From: Alligator mississippiensis
Lineage: Eukaryota > Chordata > Crocodylia > Alligatoridae
Assembly: GCF_030867095.1 (NCBI RefSeq)
Contig: NC_081824.1
Location: forward strand, 91,009,882-91,073,881
Direction: 5' to 3'
DNA length: 64,000 nt
Below, piece after piece: positions 35,850 to 48,554 of the stretch; within the stretch, counting starts at the first letter, position 1, and every line of letters begins with the position of its first letter. Under the pieces are notes generated by a model, which had not been told where the DNA came from, searched no databases, and saw only the letters and a program-made list of their open reading frames with translations. A program made the translations under genes and the position numbers.

Positions 35850-36234
35850 GCCTAGAGCTTCTAACCAGCTAAATTCTGCTACACAGCCTGCAGAAAAGCC
35901 ATCCAGAGCACTTTCTTTCTCAAAACATAATCAAACCGGAAGCTATGAAGAACCATAACATGTCTTGTAGTTTTGATGTTTTCTTTCTACATCCCTTTAT
36001 TTTTTTTTTGTTTTATAAAGACCACTAGCAAGATCTGGTCCAGATTGTTCTAGTATCTGCATAAATACATAGTAAGAGAACCCCTGAAGACATTTAACCT
36101 GTTTTGAATCAGGAGACAATCCATAAAAGTCAAGATAAAGCTAGATTAGGATAATAATTTTAAAAGTCATGGTTTCAATTAGAGGTATGGTATACTGAAA
36201 TGGTCAAAGTCCTTTAAATCTTCAGAGTCCCTTG
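35850..36234. other. Unique DNA
   Basis: No feature recognised. Confidence 0.4.
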
Positions 36235-38360
36235 AACTTTCAGAGTCAACAGATCTTCATAGTTGGTAGGGTCGAAAGGGACCTGAGCAGATCAAGTCCG
36301 ACCCCCTGCCATGGGCAGGAAAGAATGCTGGGGTCAAACGACCCTGGCTAGGTGATTGTCTAGCCTCCTTTTGAAGACCCCCAGGGTAGGAGCAAGTACC
36401 ACTTCCCTTGGAAGTTGGTTCCAGATCCTAGCGGCCCTGACTGTGAAGTAGTGCCTCCTGATGTCTAGCCTGAACCTCCTCTCAGTCAACTTCTGGCCAT
36501 TATTCCTAGTTACTCCTGGTAGTGCTCAGGCGAACAAGGTCTCTCCCATTCCCTGCATGTCCCCCTTCGTAAGTTTATAGACAGCCACCAGATCCCCTCT
36601 CAGCCTTCTCTTGTAGAAGCTGAACAGGTTCAGGTCCCGTAGCCACCCCTCATAAGACCTGCACTGCTGAGCCCTGATCATGCGAATGGCCCTCCTTTGG
36701 ACCCTTCTCAATGCTATCCACATCCCTCCTGAAGTGCGGCACCCAGAACTGGATGCAGCACTCCAACATTGGCCACAATGTTGCATTGAGGGGGAGGATC
36801 ACCTCGTTGGACCTGCTCCTGATGTATCTGCGGATGCATGGCAAGGTGCGATTGGCCTTACCGACCGCGTTCTCACATGGGCAGCCCATGTTCATCTTGG
36901 AATCAATGACTCCAAGATCCTTTTCTGCCTCTGTGCTGATGAGAAGGGAGTTCCCCAGCCTATAGGTGTGCTGCTGGTTCTTCCTCCCTAGGTACAGTAC
37001 CCTGCACTTGTTAGTATTGAATCCCATCCTAGTCTCATCCACCCACCCCTGTAACCTGTCCAGATCTAGTTCTAGCCTGTGCCTCCCTTCTAACGTGCCC
37101 ACCTCTCCCCACATCTTAAGCATCATCCGTGAACTTGAACAAGGTGCTTTTCACCCCCTCATCCAAGTAGCTGATGAAGATGTTGAACAGTGCAGGCCCA
37201 AGGACCAAGCCCTGGGGAACCCTACTGCCCACATGCTTCTGGGTCGAAAATGACCCGTCCACCACCACTGCCTGGGTGCAGTCCTCCAGCCAATTTGTGA
37301 CCCATCTGACTGTGTAGGCATCAATGCCACAGTTGCTTAATTTTTTGATGAGAATGGGGTGAGAAATGGTGTCGAAGGCCTTCCTAAAGTCCAGAAAGAC
37401 TACATCCACCGCGACACCTGCATCCAAGGATTTTGTGACCTGGTCATAGAAGGCAACCAGGTTGGTCTGACAGGACCTGCCTCTAATGAACCCATGCTGA
37501 TTGCCCCTAAGCATAGGGGTCCCTCGCAGATGTGTTTTTGGATAATTTTCTCAAAGAGCTTCCCCAGGACCAAGATAAGACTAATGGGCCTACAGTTTCA
37601 TGGGTCCTCATTCCTCCCTTTTTTGAAAATGGGGACCACACTGGCCCTTTTCCAATCCTCAGGCACCTCACCAGAGCACCACAAGTGCTCGTACAGCTTT
37701 GCCAGGGGTCCCGCAATGGCTTCTGCCAATTTCCTCAACACCCTTGGATGGAGATAATCTGGACCTGCTGATTTGAAGACCTCCAGTCCCACCAGAAGTT
37801 CCCTGACCAGGTCGTCTCTGATGCTGGGCCCGGCTGTGCCTCTTCTGAGTTCATCCGGGATCCCGGGGGGGCGGGGGGGGGATGTCCCTGCTCAGAAATA
37901 TGGAGGCAAAGAATTTGTTAAAGAGGTCAGCTTTATCATCTGGTGCAACTACCAGATTGCCAAGCATGTCCTGAAGGGGACCCATGTCACCCGGTGCCTT
38001 CTTTTTACTCCCTATGCATTTAAAAAAGGACTTCTTGTTGTCTTTGATCCGAGTTGCTAGTCCCAGTTCTGTCTCCACCTTAGCCTTCCTAACAGTCCCG
38101 CTGGTATAATCCTCCTTGGCGATGGCCCCTCCCTTCTATTGGGTGTATGCCTCCTTTTTAGCTTTCAGGAAATCCTGAATGCCTTTGGTGAGCCATGGAG
38201 GCTTTTAAGCACTCTTGCCCCCTTTGACTCGCGTTGGGACTGTCACCCTTTGGGCTTGGAAGACCGTCTCCTTAAGAAACCACCACTCATCTTGGATTCT
38301 CAACTCCCGTCCCCTCTGTGACCTCAGTGCCTCCCCAACTAATCTCCTTGCCCAATATAT
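36235..38360 (-). mobile_element. 5'-truncated CR1 LINE with decayed RT
   Basis: Minus-strand frames give, 5' to 3', RLVGEALRSQRG (38205-38390), DNKKSFFKCIGSKKKAPGD (37851-38078), FKSAGPDYLHPRVLRKL with SVVPIFKKGRNEDP (37598-37792), GNQHGFIRGRSCQTNLVAFY through FLDFRKAFDTISHPI to KFTDDA (37116-37514), and C-terminal blocks at 36526-37126. The catalytic box reads FTDDA where family members have FADDT; both aspartates remain. Several frame changes break it. The 3' tail lies at about 36254. It is the same subfamily as the plus-strand copy at 3858-5653. Confidence 0.88.
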
Positions 38361-40663
38361 TGTAGAGTGTGTAAGTTTTGCACTGCCCAAGCAGGATGAG
38401 TTTGTTTACCATTCCCAGCAACAGAATCCTGGTCTTTAGTTCATACTTCAAGAGCTTATATTTTCAGCTCTGTAAGTTCCTACTTTAATCATTGACCAAG
38501 ATAGTAGTCATCTGCTACCATGGTGCTTATAACATTTTGGCAACATATGTGGTTTCTTATCTGACCATACAACCTAAGAATACATTAGCTACTAATAGAG
38601 GACTGAACGTTACTAGCAACAAGGACCTACTTACTACATTTTCTGTTTGCTGACGTAGCAAACTAAACTGATGCAACTCTAAATATAAGAAGCTGAAACT
38701 GCCTGAAGTTCAAAGGAAAAAGAATGTGAATCCATTAAAAGATAAATGTAATTTTGAAGTTCTGTCTTGGGATGCAGGTACTATAAATTTCATTCCATCA
38801 TTACAGCAGCAGAATTTGGAGACTGACAGAAAGAACATATAAATTTACTTTTAATTTTTTGTTTATACAAAAGTTTTAGACTATTTTAAATATTAACGTA
38901 TTAAAACTAAATATATACAAAGTAGCTGTTTAGCACACTCTTTAAGAAATGACTTGGAGCTTTTAGAAGAAGTGACTTGGAGCTTTTAGACATACAGTCA
39001 AGTTTTTTAATACATAATGCTAGGGTTTAACTGTATTCTTCAGAAATGTGCAGAAAACTGAACTTAGGCTAATGCTGTGAAGAGGGGAATGTTAAAGGAA
39101 TTTGATCAGAATCTGTCATGGTGTGTTCTGAAAGTAAATCAATAAATTAAACACAGAATCTATTGAAGCCAAAACTTAAAAGAGCCCAGCAATTCTATTT
39201 AAATAAAACCTGAATAATGTTTAGCTCTCACAAGTGAGAAGGCCATATTAAGACATGAATTCAGTTCAATTTTAAAAAAGCAAAATCATGGTTGTTTAGA
39301 AATTTCACAAATTCAATCTTAGGCTGCAGAGTGAAAAGTTAAAAATTTAAAGCTCTTGTGGGAGCCAGGTGAGGAAGCATTGCAGTAAAAGGCTTCAAAC
39401 TATGTGGACAGCAAGCAATAAAAGATTGTCTAAGTATAGTCAGCAGAAACACAAAGGTTCATTTTGGTAAGACTGAGCAAACACAACACAGATATGCAAG
39501 ATGGACATTTATGCTAGTGTTTGAGAGCAAGGAACATCTGATTCAGATCCTACAAATGATTACGTTGCCATCAAAAATTCTGACTTAACAATTCTACAAT
39601 AATATTAAGAATCTACTGGGAGGGAAGAGATAAGGGGCACATAGTTCCATATTTGGGCACCATATTTCCATATGCATATATGGTGATATGGTGGAGGCAA
39701 ATGATATTTCAAGTTTTCAACCAGTTCCCTTGTGAAAGCAACCCCATCCCACTTCCTTGTCCATGCTGTACATGCTACAGTATCATCGGGCACAATGTTT
39801 TCCATTTCTGCTTACTCTGTTCTGGTAAATAGGGGGACAGAACTAAAGCTGCAGTCTGTTTTAAACAGAAATAACCACATTTTAAAGCAGAGCTTGCATT
39901 AATATTTTTGTATTTGAACACTGGAATCTCTAAAGTTAAGCCTGCAGAAGATTTAATTTCCTATCCTCCTTTATCTATGGACTGCTTTAATTCATATGGG
40001 ATATACAGTAGTAGTCATTAGGTTACATCGCACAGGTCATGGTTTTACTAGTTTTGCAACATTTGATGTCTGAAAATATGTTGTGCATCTAAAGCTAGGG
40101 TCTTGCTATCTAACATTTTTATAAAGATAATAAAAGTTAATGAGCTCTCATGATCTATGCAGTGACGAGACATCTGCTCTTTTCTGCTCAAGAGAAACAC
40201 CCACCCTGCCTTGTTCTGGCATAGTGGGAGAGAACAGATACAATCCAATTAATCATTCTAAACTATAAGCTATATTAAGGTATGGCTTCTCAACAGATTT
40301 GTCATACACTGCTCTTAATAGGGTGCAGGTGTTCTAAAGTAGTCTTTTTAGTATGATTATTAAATCCTGTTTTCATCACATGATCAGCTTCAGCAGGTAA
40401 TCCTGTTTATGTCTATTAAAGACAACTCCTTCCCCACCCCCAGTTAATGTGTATTTAAGGCTGAATGTTGAAAGCTACAAAAGCAAGGATATGGAGTTCT
40501 TGGTATAACAAAAACAAAAGCTCCGCTCCCTAATGCATGTATACATTGATATGGTTTTCATTAAATTCACACACACTTGGCAATGACATACTATTGGCAA
40601 ATATTTTTTAAATGCAAATAAATTAAAGCGGAAGCATAGACAATTTCCAGGAGACCTGGCTCA
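38361..40663. other. Unique AT-rich intergenic DNA
   Basis: About 2.3 kb with no exon or repeat supported. A short direct repeat (ACTTGGAGCTTTTAGA) occurs twice at 38950-38990. Confidence 0.5.
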
Positions 40664-41697
40664 TAGGCTTGTGCAAAGCAGCAAGTATTTGATTCGGATT
40701 CAGATTTGGCCGATTCGGAGAGACAGTGATTCGATTCGGTGATTCAAATCACTGTCCTGATTCAATTCGGCCAATTCAGACCCAAAGATTCGGCGCCGAT
40801 TTGGAGATTCGGCCATTGACTAACAGGCAGCAGAACTCAAGGACACTGGACACAGCTGCCTCCAGCTGGTAAGTCTATTGTGGTGAGCAGAGGGGGGAGG
40901 AAAGGGACATGGGGGGCAGATCAAGAGTCCTAAGAGTGGGGACTATGCCCTTCTACTGCTCACTCAGCCAGGGCGGGGAGGCACTCAGACAAGTGGCGCG
41001 CAGCAGCAGAACCTGCTCCAGCCTCCCCGTGCCTCCCAGACAAGCTGTGGCTTCGCCCTGCCGAGACCTGGCTGGGCAAGCAGCGGTAGGGCATGGCAGC
41101 AGGTGCATGTAGCCAGATCAGGGAGGGGCTGGCAGCAGGGGCTATGGAGAATTGTAGGGTGGCTGCAGCCCTACCATAGCCCTTGCTGCACTGTGCTCTG
41201 CAGGGCAGGCAGCACCAGGGCTGCGCTTTGAACTGCAGCTGGGGCTAGCCCCACAGAGCACAGCCTAGCCCACCCTGCACAAATCCAGGGGCACATGCCC
41301 ACTTCCATGCCCCCCTGGACTAGTGGTGTGCAGTGGTGGGAGCCCTCCTCTCCAAGTCCCACACCCCCCACCCCGGCTGGGCATCTTGTCCCAGCCCCAA
41401 TCCCTCCCTTGCTGTGGGGATGTTAATCTGCCCATTCCCCTGTGCATCTTCCCTCCACCCTTTGCCCACAACAGAGTTACCAGCTGGAGGCAGCTGTGTC
41501 CAGCATCCTCAAGGACTGGTGCCTGCTTAGTCTATGGCTGGAATCTCCAAATTGGCGCTGAAGCTCTCCAAATCAATTTGGAGGCTTCTGATTCGATTTG
41601 GAGTTTTTAATGGGTCTCCCAATTCAGAGTTTCAGTCGCTGAATCAGGTTGAATCTCCTCCAAATCGAATTGGCTACCAAAGCTTCGCACAGCCCTA
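40664..41697 (-). mobile_element. hAT-like MITE copy C (TAGGGCTGTGC family)
   Basis: Begins TAGGCTTGTGCAAAGC and ends AAGCTTCGCACAGCCCTA, so it is reversed relative to copies A and B. CTGGCTCA flanks both sides exactly (40656-40663 and 41698-41705). The GATTCGG-rich arms match the other copies. The core is different: it is GC-rich, with segments sharing AGCTGGAGGCAGCTGTGTCC in opposite orientations near 40853-40870 and 41481-41500. This is the longest member (1034 bp). No transposase was seen. Confidence 0.92.
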
Positions 41698-41762
41698 CTG
41701 GCTCATGTCAATGGTGATTTTTTTTTGTTTCCCACCATTCATTTGTTTCTGCAATGGTAGTA

Positions 41763-42080
41763 CAGTAAAAGATCTGTTATCCAGCATCCCCCGGGAATGG
41801 GGGATGCCAGATAACAAAATATGCTGGTTAATTAAGCGGCCCCAGCCGCCACTTCTGGGGCATCCCTCCACCCCTCCTGCCGCATTGCCACTGCTCCCGT
41901 GGGCCCCACAGGACAAGGAGGCGGGCCCCACACAGCCCAGTATGCCCCCAGGCTGTGGGGGCTCAGAGAAACCAGAAGTGCCACAGTGGGCACTTCTAGT
42001 TTCACTTTATCTTACAAGCTGGCATGCCACTTAGTGGAGCACGCCAGTTTGTAAGATGCCGGATAACAGAAGTTTTACTT
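41763..42080. mobile_element. Tigger-type MITE
   Basis: CAGTAAAAGATCTGTTATCC at the left and GGATAACAGAAGTTTTACTT at the right are inverted ends. TA is found on both sides (41761-41762, 42081-42082). The inner sequence is GC-rich and non-coding. Confidence 0.82.
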
Positions 42081-42082
42081 TA

Positions 42083-43017
42083 TTAGTAACAAAAAAACTC
42101 AAAACTATGTACTACAACAAACTCTTTCCATTTAAAACTCATTATACATATATACCACCTTCCAAATATTTTAGGAATGTTGATCCACGAAGAGTATTTG
42201 TTCAATTTAGCTGAAGTAATTCTAGTCTAAAATATAAAATATTGTTGATAAACACCAGTAACTCTAAGCTTAAAGGTGCTGGGGCTGCCAACTTTGGAAG
42301 TAAAATATGATAATCTAATCATAATCTTATTAAACAAGATATTTAAGTGAGTATCAGCAAGAGAAAAATACAATGGAAAATATAGTCTGTCTTTGGTAAA
42401 TAAAATTGCATCAGCTGTCCAGTCACCTACAAGACATACAAGAAAATCTATATACAACTCAATTATTTTAAAACAGAATCTACTATTCTACATATCATTA
42501 TTATGCCAGGTAGTAAAATACCTTTAATAAATAGCTCTGCACAGGGCTATATTTTGTACAAAATGGTTAGATATTTCTATGCACCAAAGTATTTAATTAC
42601 TTCGAAGCAAAATTGACTTCTTAAAAAAAAATGGGGGGAAAGGTTGTTTTGTTTTGTTTTGACTTTGCATGAGCTTCTGTCCCTCCTTTCTTACCTACCT
42701 AAATTCCTTTCTTTTTAAGAACACATCTTACTACTAGGATTTAGACAATGTAAAAATGTATTTGAAGGTCTGTCAGTCCTCTCTCCATGTACTTCACTAT
42801 AAGCTTCTACAGAAGCAGACTACAACAATCCTTCATGGGAATGGACAAGCCAAGTAAAAATACAAGTTTGAAACGTCTTATGCCATTTGACAGTTCATGT
42901 TTTGGATATTATCTTTTAGTAGGAAGGTTTGATGTTCTTTGTAAAAGACTGTAGAGCTTACAATGAAACAAAAGACATGTGAAGTACTTGAAGGAAATTG
43001 TCTATGTCAGGGATCAG
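42083..43017 (-). other. Distal HACE1 3' flank, end of transcript not placed
   Basis: AT-rich unique sequence. On the minus strand the nearest canonical AATAAA downstream of the HACE1 stop is at about 42079-42084, at the Tigger edge. ATTAAA variants occur nearer (about 42523, 44144, 44296). The 3' UTR end cannot be chosen from sequence alone. Confidence 0.3.
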
Positions 43018-43222
43018 CAACCTACAGCCCATGAAACTGGGGCTTCAGCTGCGTTTGATGGGAGGGAGGTTTTCTGTGCTGCACTGAAGCTAGGCAGTGG
43101 GGAGAAGGTCCTAGTGCAAGCAAGGCCCTAGTGGCAGTGGCAGCAAGGTCCTAGTGACAGCCCACCCAGGACCTAAGCTGGGTTGTTCTGGCCTGCTGCT
43201 ACCAAATGTTGCTAATCACTAG
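43018..43222. mobile_element. hAT MITE (CAGGGATCAGCAACCT type)
   Basis: The left end CAGGGATCAGCAACCTACAG is paired with GTTGCTAATCACTAG at the right. About 205 bp of non-coding sequence lies between. No clear target duplication. Confidence 0.65.
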
Positions 43223-43601
43223 CATGGGCAGTTCAGAAGAAAAGCATTTACAAGTAAACATCCTCAACTGAAGCAAAAAGAATCCCAACTAAACAAAAAG
43301 GCAGACTGAGGAAGTAATGATTACATTACTCAAAATGCTTTCCTTCTAACATTAGGTAGGAAGAAATGAAAAAAAAAACAAAAACAAGTAATATCATAAG
43401 TTTACTGAACACTATTAGACTCTATATGCAAACAGGGAAATAATTTTTAAACTATGTTCCTGTTCGTAGCTGTTAGCAATCTTCTCCATGAGTATCTTAG
43501 GGCAGAGGAGGGGAAAGCAAGCAAGTAGGTGAGTTCCAATAATTTCATTAAGCTCTTTTTCAAGGTGTTGCATTTCGGGAATGGTGGGTTTTTTGCTAAT
43601 A

Positions 43602-43907
43602 CACTAAAATCCCTGATATCTGGCACAAGTGGGGAATGGGTAGTGCCAGTAATGTAAAAATGCTGATTACCCGAGGGCACAAGGTTACTGGCCAGATGCA
43701 GAGTGGGGATAGAAGAGGGGTGGCGCTGGCCACTCATGGAGCAGGAGGGGAGGGCGGTGGCTGGTCGCACAGTGGCAACAGTACAGTGTGGTGGTGGCCA
43801 CATGCGAGCCTTCCCCCCCTGCCCCACCATGTCCGGCCAGTTGGCTGGAAATTCTGGTTACTAGAGTATGCCAGTTAGTAAAATCCGAGATAACAGGGAT
43901 TTTACCG
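43602..43907. mobile_element. Tigger-type MITE
   Basis: CACTAAAATCCCTGATATCT at the left and GAGATAACAGGGATTTTACC at the right form the inverted ends, with TA on both sides (43600-43601 and 43908-43909). Related to, but a different subfamily from, the copy at 41763. Confidence 0.8.
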
Positions 43908-43909
43908 TA

Positions 43910-44941
43910 CTCCACAAGATGCCACTCAGGATTTCCATCAATTACAGTCCTCTCAGTTTACTTAACCAACTTGAGTTTCTTGCCCATGTATTGTTGATGT
44001 CTACTAAATGCAAATAACCTGTCAACATACTAGATGCATGTCCATTCAGATAATTTTCACTACAACTGTTGAGACAATTAACATTTACATTTAGTCTTGA
44101 CAAAATAACCCGTCAATCATGGATTCTGGTAAAATATTAAAATTTAATTATATCCTCTTCACATATAACTATATGAAAGCATGAGAAAAAGTATTCAAAC
44201 AAACTGATATACGTCTAAAACTATATATACAAATTCTAACTGCAAACTGACCATGAAGTCACGAATACTTAAATATTTGGTACAATAGTGTAAATTTTAA
44301 TATAAATTAGATATTAAATTCCATTTGCTTACTTTAGTGATAATAGTCTATTCTTTACATGTTATATACATTAAAATACTAAAAAGTTAAAAAAATCTTT
44401 TTGATATAGGTACTATGCAATATATGGGAAAATACATCAGATTTGCTATTTTATACACTATCTAAATTAAACTTTCTACACTGTTCTTTGAAAAAATAAA
44501 TGGCACTCTTACATGCATCAAGGCATATACTATGAGTCTGTATGTTACCAGTATACCATTTCAGTGAAAGGTAAACTAAAACGCAAATGTCCGTTCAACC
44601 ACATAGTTGAAAATCTAAAATGAAGACTGGTGTAAACAGATTCTGACAAACCCTCTGATTAAGATTAAACTAACATGAAGAAGAAAGTACACTATTTTTC
44701 ATATAAAGCTACCAATAAACCAATGAAAATAGAACATACTATGAAATTTAAGTCATGTAACATCACAAACTTACTTAAACAACATATAATGGAGAAGAAA
44801 AAACTGATCTTTTATGAATTTTAAAAGTCAGCCTCTCCTATGGACTGCAGCATCTAGGCTGCTTTTCTGTTGACAGTTTCCTAAATTACTTCTGCCACTC
44901 TGAATTGCACATCGGTAGTCAGATGAGTTTTCTAGACTTCA
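43910..44941 (-). other. HACE1: Probable proximal HACE1 3' UTR
   Basis: AT-rich, repeat-free sequence directly following the HACE1 stop codon on the minus strand. It is inferred to be transcribed 3' UTR because of its position. No canonical AATAAA is seen in it, only ATTAAA-like hexamers. The extent is not determined. Confidence 0.5.
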
Positions 44942-45085
<144 letters not shown>

Positions 45086-45563
45086 CTAAGAATAAAAATT
45101 TCTGATTGTTTTGTATTAAGTAATTAACGTGAAATTGTCCTCCCAGATTTGCATTAGAATCAGAAAACCCCAAAGATGTCATATTTATAAAAAAACGCAC
45201 TGCTGCATTGCAGTACCTTTCAGCATTCAAATGTACTGCAGGAAAATAAGTTCCCTTTTGGCTTAAAATAAAAAGCAATACAGTAATTTAGCTTCAAGTG
45301 TCCCTTAGTGATATTGTACTGCCTTCCATTAAAATACAATAGAATAGGTAGAATTTTTTCCTTCAACAACAGGGAAGAAAAATATAACAACCTATTGTTT
45401 GTAATAACTAGTTTTCTACTAGAGAGCAGATACATTGCAAACTGACCAGAGGGTCTCCTTTTAATGAGATGATACCAAACCTTCCAGTTTTGGGGGTGTA
45501 AAAAAGTTAATGAAAACAATGAAAGGAATGCGTTCATTTTCTTAATGCATTTAAATGAGGCTA

Positions 45564-45704
<141 letters not shown>

Positions 45705-46412
45705 TTATACAAACATGAAAAGGGCAATTACAATCCAAAAACATAGCTCGTACAGAAAAATCTGTCACATATAGTATCCAATTCCTAATGGCTTTGCAAG
45801 TCCCATTGTAAAATGCAATTATACTATTACATTAAAAGTGGGTTTCTCTCATTAACATTAGTTGTTAAACTATTTAGCTACTATTAAGAGAGGCTTTGTA
45901 ATTTCTCGACTCATTCTTAGCAACTGGTCATTTTCTTGGTGCAGATTAAATTTGGTATTATTTAATAGTTAAGAAATACTGTAGGCTAAAACTTCCCTTC
46001 CCATGACTTGTTATGAGTCTGATCAAAATGTTCTTGATGTCTCTGTATCATTTAAAAGACTCAAAATTAAACACTGTGGTACTTCTTATAATGAAGTAAA
46101 ATATATTAAAGGAAGGTGATTTAATACAGTAATTATCTTTTGCAATATTGTGAAATGTTAAATACCTAAGAATGACTATAAACTTATCTATAAAAGATAT
46201 TCTTGTAATAATCTAAAAAACACAGTATCTACACTGTAAGTGACCATATTTACATTTTTCAGGACATTTTTTTTTTGTAAATGACAACCTCCTATGAAGA
46301 ATTCAAAGACAATTTACAGGATGGTCAACTATAGTAAAGTACAAACCATTTATTTTAACAACATCAACTTATACTTTCATTTTAGCCTATAACATACAGG
46401 AAGATGTTAAAG

Positions 46413-46985
46413 CAGGGATGGGCAAAATATGGCTCGCAAGCCAGATCTGGCCCTCCAACTGACTGGATCTGGCTCGCAGATGGGCACCCATGAATTGACT
46501 GGATCTGGCCCTTGGCTTCCCCCATGGTAAAACTTCCTAGCAAAGCTGCAGCCATCTGGATACTGCTTAGTTCCCCCTGCCTCCAAAGGTTCCTCCTGCC
46601 CCTGCTGCTTCGCTCCAGGTACTGGGGAAGCTGCAGTTGGGTGGCGGCTCCTGCCCCAGCACACAGGGCTCCTAGCCAACTTCCACTCACTCAGCCACCT
46701 GCAAGCAACTGTTTATCGAGCCAGGCAGGCGGAGCGGGTGGAAGGCAGCCAGAAGCTGGAGCTGGAGCCCCTCATGCTGGCATAGGAGCCACCCAGCTGC
46801 AGCTTCTCCCTGCCTGGAGTGGCACAGCAGAGCAGGAGGAGAATGAGCCACTGGATGCAGGGTGAGCCAACCAGTACCCAGGCAACTGCAGCTGCAACAA
46901 GAGCAGCCCTCCCAGGAAGCCATGCACAGTGGCTGGAGTGGGGGCCATGGACTGCCCTGGGCAGGGCTGGGCAGATTCAAACTGG
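46413..46985. mobile_element. hAT MITE (CAGGGATGGGCAAAATA type) in HACE1 intron
   Basis: The left end CAGGGATGGGCAAAATATGG matches the family whose longer copy lies at 61024-62340. A GC-rich core follows. The right end is only tentatively placed near GGGCAGGGCTGGGCAGATTC. Open frames of up to 117 codons reflect base composition. Confidence 0.6.
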
Positions 46986-47140
46986 AAGTTTAAGAACTGA
47001 AATATCAAAATGCTTAACTATTTAATAGCCTTAATAGAAATTTAGTTGTTTCTTGTGGAAAGATCTAGTAAAACAGGTTAAGCCATGCCTCTCACTTTTA
47101 ATGAAACATTTCAAAAAGGACATGCATACAATACAGTAAC
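46986..47140. other. HACE1 intron, unique
   Basis: Nothing recognised. Confidence 0.4.
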
Positions 47141-47430
47141 GTGGGGGTGTCAAACTCATCAGCCCCAGGGGACAAGACTGGGCCCACAGACCAGCCCTGT
47201 GCACTGGATCCAGCATGAAAGGCTAGTTCAGCGTGGCGCCTCATGCAGTGCATGTCCCAAGCTGGCTACATGCACCACCTGCAGCATAGAGCATGTTGTA
47301 TACTGGCCAATCCAGGGCACTCTGCATGCAGTGCACAGGTCCAGTCTGAGACCCATGGGTAGTACTGTGGACCAAATGACAGGGCTCTGTAGGCCAGACA
47401 TAGTCCATGGGCTGCATTTTGACACTTTTA
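47141..47430. mobile_element. hAT MITE (GGGGTGTCAAACTCAT type)
   Basis: GTGGGGGTGTCAAACTCATC at the left and TGGGCTGCATTTTGACACTT at the right match the inverted ends of a widespread amniote hAT MITE (CAGGGGTGTCAAACTCA...TTTGACACCCCTG). Mutated termini prevent fixing the duplication. Confidence 0.7.
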
Positions 47431-48554
47431 CATTAAACCAGGACATGGAATTTCCCTACACCAAAAGGCCTTTAAGTTTGTCTGTTGCTAACCGAATATG
47501 TTGCTTCTCAAGAGGTTAAACATTTAAAACCAGGACACTCGGCATGCCACACTTCAAAATCCTGGTGCCAGCAGAGACCTCAGTAATTCATATTTGCCCA
47601 GGAAGAAACCAATATGAACTTTTCAACTATTAACTAAAATAGTCAAAAGATGCCAACTGGCAAAATGCACTAAATTAACACTAATGTATACAATAAAGTT
47701 GATATCCAAGAGAAATGCCCAGCAATATGGATACTGGGATTGCTCTCGAATACGGGCATTCAAGGTCACATGTGATCCCAAAAGAAACTGCAGGCCGAAA
47801 GATGTTCATTTTCAGAATGCGAGCTGCTTACTGAAGTAAGAGTGCAGTATATATATGGACAAGCACCTGAATTTCCAGTCTGCAACAGCCAAACAGAAAA
47901 GCAGACAAAGGGCCCTGCCACAGAATTTAGACCAGGACTGTCACAGAAATGAAAGGGTACCAAGCAGGCCAGGAACCAACCACCCACCTTTTGTTGAATG
48001 CATTCACCTGGAGATTTCTGCACAAATCTGGGAAACTCATGTTACAGAACTTATGAAAAGCACCATATAAAAATGCCTTTTCTAATGTATTTAACACTAC
48101 TCTGTTTTAAACATGCTGAAATCATCATGAGTTAGGTTTTCATGACACCTGAGAGAACACAAAATTGCAAGGGGGAAAAGACAGTTAAGATAATGCTTAA
48201 AAGACTTCAAAGAAACAGTAATGCCACCATCATAAATGTATTTGTTTTACTCGATCCATTAAATTAATTTTATGGTCCTTGGTTGGAAAAAAGAATATTT
48301 GATTTTTCAGAGAAGTGGCACTAAAGGTATATTCAGGCTGGAATGAGAAGAATGAAAAGATATCATGTAAATTCTGAACACAGAGTACCAACCAGCACAT
48401 GCAGAACCTTAACACACATTAAGGAAAATGCAAAGCATTCAGTTGAGAAAAAAAAAAAAATGTTAAGAGTTTGTTTATAGGCATGCTTTATAAATACAGA
48501 ATTATACTTCAGTACTCATTTCCACTTTGCATATTCTGACAAATACAGATACTT
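47431..48554. other. HACE1 intron, unique AT-rich
   Basis: No exon or repeat recognised. An A-run of 13 is at about 48449-48461. Confidence 0.5.
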
